From assembly GCA_946885925.1 (NCBI GenBank), contig CAMPHP010000188.1, positions 1 through 6,448 on the forward strand: 6,448 nt of DNA. Direction: 5' to 3'. Position 1 is the first letter of the stretch. The number at the start of each line of letters is the position of its first letter. This DNA is from an uncultured Litorilinea sp. (lineage in GTDB: Bacteria; Chloroflexota; Anaerolineae; Caldilineales; Caldilineaceae). The translations under genes were made by a program, and so were the position numbers. The notes beneath the pieces are model-generated. The model did no database searches and was not told the origin of the DNA. It was given only the letters and a program-made list of their open reading frames with translations. Of this stretch, positions 6,309 through 6,448 are shown one piece after another.

Positions 6309-6448
6309 AGCTTACCCGGATTCGTGTGAAGTAATTGCAAAGTGAGGGACGATAGCTCTTACTATTAATTGTCTAATCGTCGGCTCACCTACACAGGGAT
6401 TTAAGCCCACAAAAGCCATTACAGATTTTCTAAAGGGAACCCTTGCAC
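6309..6448 (-). promoter_or_regulatory. Upstream region of the histidine kinase with short dyads
   Basis: I see no gene in this 140-base stretch. The A+T-rich part at 6356-6376 reads GATTAGACAATTAATAGTAAG on the complementary side and may hold the kinase promoter (TAGACA resembles a -35 box), but a correctly spaced -10 is not clear. Two short symmetric sequences are present: GGGATTTAAGCCC at 6396-6408 (one mismatched pair) and AAGGGAACCCTT at 6433-6444 (5-bp arms around AA). GGGTAAG before the ATG is a weak ribosome site. Confidence 0.3.

Noticed and set aside
1..6448. Defence system, toxin-antitoxin pair, biosynthetic cluster, transposon or RNA gene
   Set aside because: I looked on both strands; every long frame is accounted for by transporter, hydrolase and kinase genes, and no terminal inverted repeats, transposase motifs or cloverleaf sequence were seen.

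Overview
The window looks like chromosomal DNA from a free-living bacterium, most likely a member of the Chloroflexota (Caldilineales or Anaerolineales type). I infer this from three traits: an RR-containing lipoprotein signal followed by an Ala/Pro/Ser-rich linker on the sugar-binding protein, a membrane-anchored alpha/beta hydrolase of a type I recall from that phylum, and a histidine kinase with a degenerate plus a canonical receiver at its C-terminus. This is recognition from memory, not a database search. Hand counts on a few 60-base lines give roughly 53-60% G+C in the transporter and kinase genes and 57-72% in the hydrolase.

Layout. Minus strand, 1-1810: the start of a carbohydrate ABC-transporter operon, with a lipoprotein solute-binding protein (467-1810) followed by a MalF/UgpA-type permease (356 down to 1, cut by the window edge). 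The 110-base gap between them holds a strong nested stem-loop (391-438), placed where a differential-expression element would be expected. Minus strand, 1972-2370: what looks like the decayed C-terminal piece of a second solute-binding protein of a different (LplA/LipO-like) subfamily, lying just upstream of the intact one. Plus strand, 2455-3921: an esterase/lipase-type alpha/beta hydrolase with about three N-terminal membrane helices and a complete Ser-Asp-His triad. Minus strand, 4005-6308: a six-helix membrane hybrid histidine kinase with HisKA, HATPase, pseudo-receiver and receiver modules, convergent with the hydrolase.

How the genes relate: binding protein and permease are partners in sugar uptake. 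The ATPase and second permease are not in the window. The hydrolase (predicted outside the membrane) and the kinase stand alone as single-gene units, and nothing in the sequence ties them to the transporter. Small-scale oddities include two separate 15-bp tandem duplications within 100 bases at the 3' end of the hydrolase gene, and short dyads upstream of the kinase.

I found no CRISPR array, tRNA, rRNA, insertion sequence, toxin-antitoxin pair or defence module. I do not see a convincing new system here; the observations worth checking are modest ones.
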